A stretch of DNA of 64,000 nucleotides. Origin: an uncultured Lachnospira sp. (GTDB taxonomy: Bacteria > Bacillota > Clostridia > Lachnospirales > Lachnospiraceae). Shown here piece after piece: positions 62,263-64,000 of this stretch; the first letter of the stretch is position 1; the number at the start of each line of letters is the position of its first letter. The translations under genes and the position numbers were made by a program. The stretch lies in NCBI GenBank assembly GCA_934343805.1, contig CAKRIN010000004.1, positions 60,776 through 124,775 on the forward strand, given 5' to 3'. A model generated the notes under the pieces. That model saw nothing but the letters and a program-made list of their open reading frames with translations, searched no databases and was not told where the DNA came from.

Positions 62263-62327
62263 AACAGAGACAGGCTTTAGTTATTTAAGGGGTTACCTTG
62301 ATTCCTAAAGTGCTGTCTCTGCTTTTA
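62263..62327. terminator. Bidirectional terminator
   Basis: CAGAGACAG pairs with CTGTCTCTG around a long, partly structured loop, followed by CTTTTATTT. It separates the EIIC gene from the convergent chemoreceptor gene. Confidence 0.8.
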
Positions 62328-62344
62328 TTTGATGTATATAATTC

Positions 62345-63781
62345 TTAATTAAAATGTTCTTTCAATTCATCTGAAAGCTTTAATACATGTTCGATTCCGT
62401 TATCAACGTGTGAAACTGCTTCTTCCTGCTGACGGATACTTTCTGAGATATTAGTTACCATTGCGGCATTTTCCTCCGATGTTGCAACGAGTGTCTGTAT
62501 ATCAGAATTGACACTGTTAAATGCACTCTTGACAGATTCGATAACTTTATACTGTTCTCTTACAAGGTCGTGTGCAACCTCTGTTGATTCGTTAATTCCA
62601 GAGAGAACATTAACAAGAGTATCCATCTTGGTAACAACATCATTGGCAGCTTCTGCACCAGCATTGACACGATTAGAAACCTCACCTGTCATGCCTGAAA
62701 GACCATTGATAATCTTGTGTATGTTGTCAGAGGCTTCAGAACTTTGCTCAGAAAGATGGCGGATTTCATCAGCAACAACAGCAAAACCTTTCCCGTGTTC
62801 TCCGGCTCTTGCAGCTTCAATGGAAGCATTAAGAGAAAGAAGATTAGTCTGCGCAGCAATTGCGTTAATTTCTTCAAGAATAGAGGCAATCTTGGACATT
62901 TCATCCATAAGATCAGACATTGCACCTTTGGCAGAGCCAACAGTTTCAGCCATCTCAGAAAGAGTGTTCTTAACAATATTAACCTCATCGTTACCGGCTC
63001 TGACAGATGCATCAACCTTTTCAAAACCAGAATCGAGTTCTTTGGAAAGTTCATAATTCTTATTGATTTCTTCAGTTGCATCCTGGATTTTTTCTGTAAC
63101 AGATATTGTAGCATTAGTTGTATCGTCAATAACGTTACTCATCTGGGAAGCAGCTTCATTAACTTTTATTGCCTGATTAGACAGATTATCAAGTCCTGTC
63201 TTGGAATTTTCAATAGCCTTATTAAGATTAACAGCAATATTATTAGCTGTCTGTGAATTGGCATTGACAGTGGACAGTGTTTCTTCGCTCTGTTCAAGGA
63301 GAGCACGGCCTCTGTCAACAGCCTTATATAAAACAATGGCAACAAGATCAAAAAGAAATACCTTGGTAAGGGCATCAACTCTGTTATAGTCAGCTCCATC
63401 AATAACGAATGGGAAGAATATTGCACATATAAGAGCAATGTTAGCAATAGGAACTGAATAGTATATAATGTACTTCTTATCAAAATATAATGCCATCATT
63501 GAAAGAAATACAAGGTTAACAAGAAAGGCAACCGAGTTCCCACCCAAAACAAAAGCATATACAAATGTAGCAATTGATGGTGTCAGATTAATAAGCAATG
63601 CTTTGATAAAATTATCTTTAATAAGAAACTTGCCAATGCCTGCTGCAATAAGGCTGGCAAGCATTATGCCAATACCGGTAAATGCACGGGTATTAACACC
63701 CTCAGAAAATAATGTCATAACAGACAAAGATATAGTTCCAACTAAGACTATCAGGTAGTTGTGTGAATGTAATTTTTCCAT
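62345..63781 (-). CDS. Methyl-accepting chemotaxis protein
   Basis: A 478-residue membrane receptor. Residues 7-155 carry about six hydrophobic helices with very short loops, so there is no extracellular ligand domain and no HAMP. The cytoplasmic part has the methyl-accepting signalling tip ([44 protein letters not shown]) and long helical methylation regions. It likely senses something within the membrane or the proton-motive force. The start at 63781 follows GGAGG. It is a single gene behind a sigma-A promoter. Presence of the receptor suggests that the organism is motile. Confidence 0.94.
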   Translation of the reverse strand: MEKLHSHNYLIVLVGTISLSVMTLFSEGVNTRAFTGIGIMLASLIAAGIGKFLIKDNFIKALLINLTPSIATFVYAFVLGGNSVAFLVNLVFLSMMALYFDKKYIIYYSVPIANIALICAIFFPFVIDGADYNRVDALTKVFLFDLVAIVLYKAVDRGRALLEQSEETLSTVNANSQTANNIAVNLNKAIENSKTGLDNLSNQAIKVNEAASQMSNVIDDTTNATISVTEKIQDATEEINKNYELSKELDSGFEKVDASVRAGNDEVNIVKNTLSEMAETVGSAKGAMSDLMDEMSKIASILEEINAIAAQTNLLSLNASIEAARAGEHGKGFAVVADEIRHLSEQSSEASDNIHKIINGLSGMTGEVSNRVNAGAEAANDVVTKMDTLVNVLSGINESTEVAHDLVREQYKVIESVKSAFNSVNSDIQTLVATSEENAAMVTNISESIRQQEEAVSHVDNGIEHVLKLSDELKEHFN

Positions 63782-63830
63782 TAGTGCCTCCATAAAAAGT
63801 TATATTTAATTGTTCGAAACAGATATGGAA

Positions 63831-63859
63831 ATAATATCATTATTCTATATAAAAATCAA
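63831..63859 (-). promoter_or_regulatory. Promoter of the chemoreceptor gene
   Basis: On the minus strand TTGATT (63854-63859), a 17-nt spacer and TATTAT (63831-63836) form a sigma-A promoter. No sigma-D type sequence was seen. Confidence 0.6.
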
Positions 63860-63870
63860 TAATTAACAGG

Positions 63871-63899
63871 TTGACATTGAGAAAATTTTGAAATATACT
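63871..63899 (+). promoter_or_regulatory. Strong promoter of the leader at the right edge
   Basis: TTGACA (63871-63876), a 17-nt spacer and TATACT (63894-63899) are a near-consensus sigma-A promoter; transcription should start near 63906. Confidence 0.75.
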
Positions 63900-63905
63900 T
63901 TTAAT

Positions 63906-64000
63906 CAAAGCGTTGAAGAGAAAAGTACTATGTTACGGTTCTACAGAGAGAGGCATATATGGTGGAAGTGCCTTAGAATACGGATATGGGAAAACCACCT
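63906..64000 (+). ncRNA. Probable T-box leader, stem I, cut by the window edge
   Basis: The transcript begins with GAAGAGAAAAGTA, followed by CAGAGAGAGGC, GGTGGAAGTGCC and then a GAA-containing strand. This order (AGTA strand, AGAGAG and GGTG-GAA distal stem-loop) is the layout of T-box stem I, which binds uncharged tRNA. The antiterminator with TGGNACCGCG would lie beyond base 64000. The specifier codon cannot be assigned; UAC (after GAA near 63976) and AUG are candidates. The regulated gene should be an aminoacyl-tRNA synthetase or an amino acid gene. Confidence 0.55.

Overview
The window is a compact, low-GC stretch with strong AGGAGG-type ribosome binding sites, sigma-A promoters and many intrinsic terminators. 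Gene content suggests a motile, saccharolytic gut Clostridium of the family Lachnospiraceae: cellobiose phosphorylase, ABC sugar uptake with no local ATPase, a cytoplasmic fructose PTS with an unusual HPr, several cyclic-di-GMP proteins, a chemotaxis receptor and an ECF riboflavin transporter. The family is an inference from content and protein style. I saw no rRNA, tRNA, CRISPR array, transposase or phage genes.

Layout. 0-7.6 kb: end of a PLP-dependent (MocR-like) gene, a heptad-repeat coiled-coil protein, an NSS amino-acid transporter, two diguanylate cyclases (the first a GGDEF / pseudo-receiver / HD-GYP fusion), a LysR regulator and a HEAT-repeat protein. 7.7-12.4 kb: potABCD polyamine importer. 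12.4-21.8 kb: membrane EAL protein, secreted purple-acid-phosphatase-like enzyme, YibE/F protein, MATE exporter and a von Willebrand A surface protein. 21.8-26.6 kb: heterodimeric ABC exporter, MarR regulator and YczE-like protein in one operon behind a palindromic operator. 26.9-28.9 kb: GntR/ABC operon of YtrA type on the minus strand. 29-35.5 kb: J-domain protein, three small minus-strand membrane proteins, two small conserved-looking membrane proteins, a DUF975/CmpB fusion and an OLD-like ATPase-TOPRIM protein with a cysteine cluster, closed by a palindrome of about 270 nt. 35.8-45.3 kb: beta-glucoside locus (GH1, GH94, LacI, ABC transporter, mutarotase). 45.5-52.7 kb: YhaO/YhaN DNA-repair pair, NhaC antiporter, EamA exporter and an EndA-type nuclease homologue that lacks its catalytic histidine. 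52.8-53.9 kb: MarR and RibU. 54.1-58.9 kb: fruK-fruA-ptsH-ptsI. 59-62.2 kb: peptide deformylase, a DUF4143 ATPase behind two tandem palindromes, and a PfoR-like EIIC. 62.3-64 kb: chemotaxis receptor, then a consensus promoter followed by what looks like the start of a T-box leader cut by the window edge.

How genes work together. The GH94 and GH1 enzymes, the LacI regulator and the ABC importer form a cellobiose/cellodextrin uptake and phosphorolysis module; the two divergent promoters share an identical 14-nt operator-like sequence. The fru operon carries everything needed for fructose phosphotransfer, including HPr and EI. Three cyclic-di-GMP enzymes and a chemoreceptor suggest control of motility or surface attachment.

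Most promising for follow-up: the pseudo-receiver in the GGDEF/HD-GYP fusion, the 30-35.5 kb membrane/OLD-like cluster with its large terminal hairpin, the inactive-looking EndA homologue, HPr with Lys at position 46, the tandem palindromes before the DUF4143 gene, and the edge T-box.
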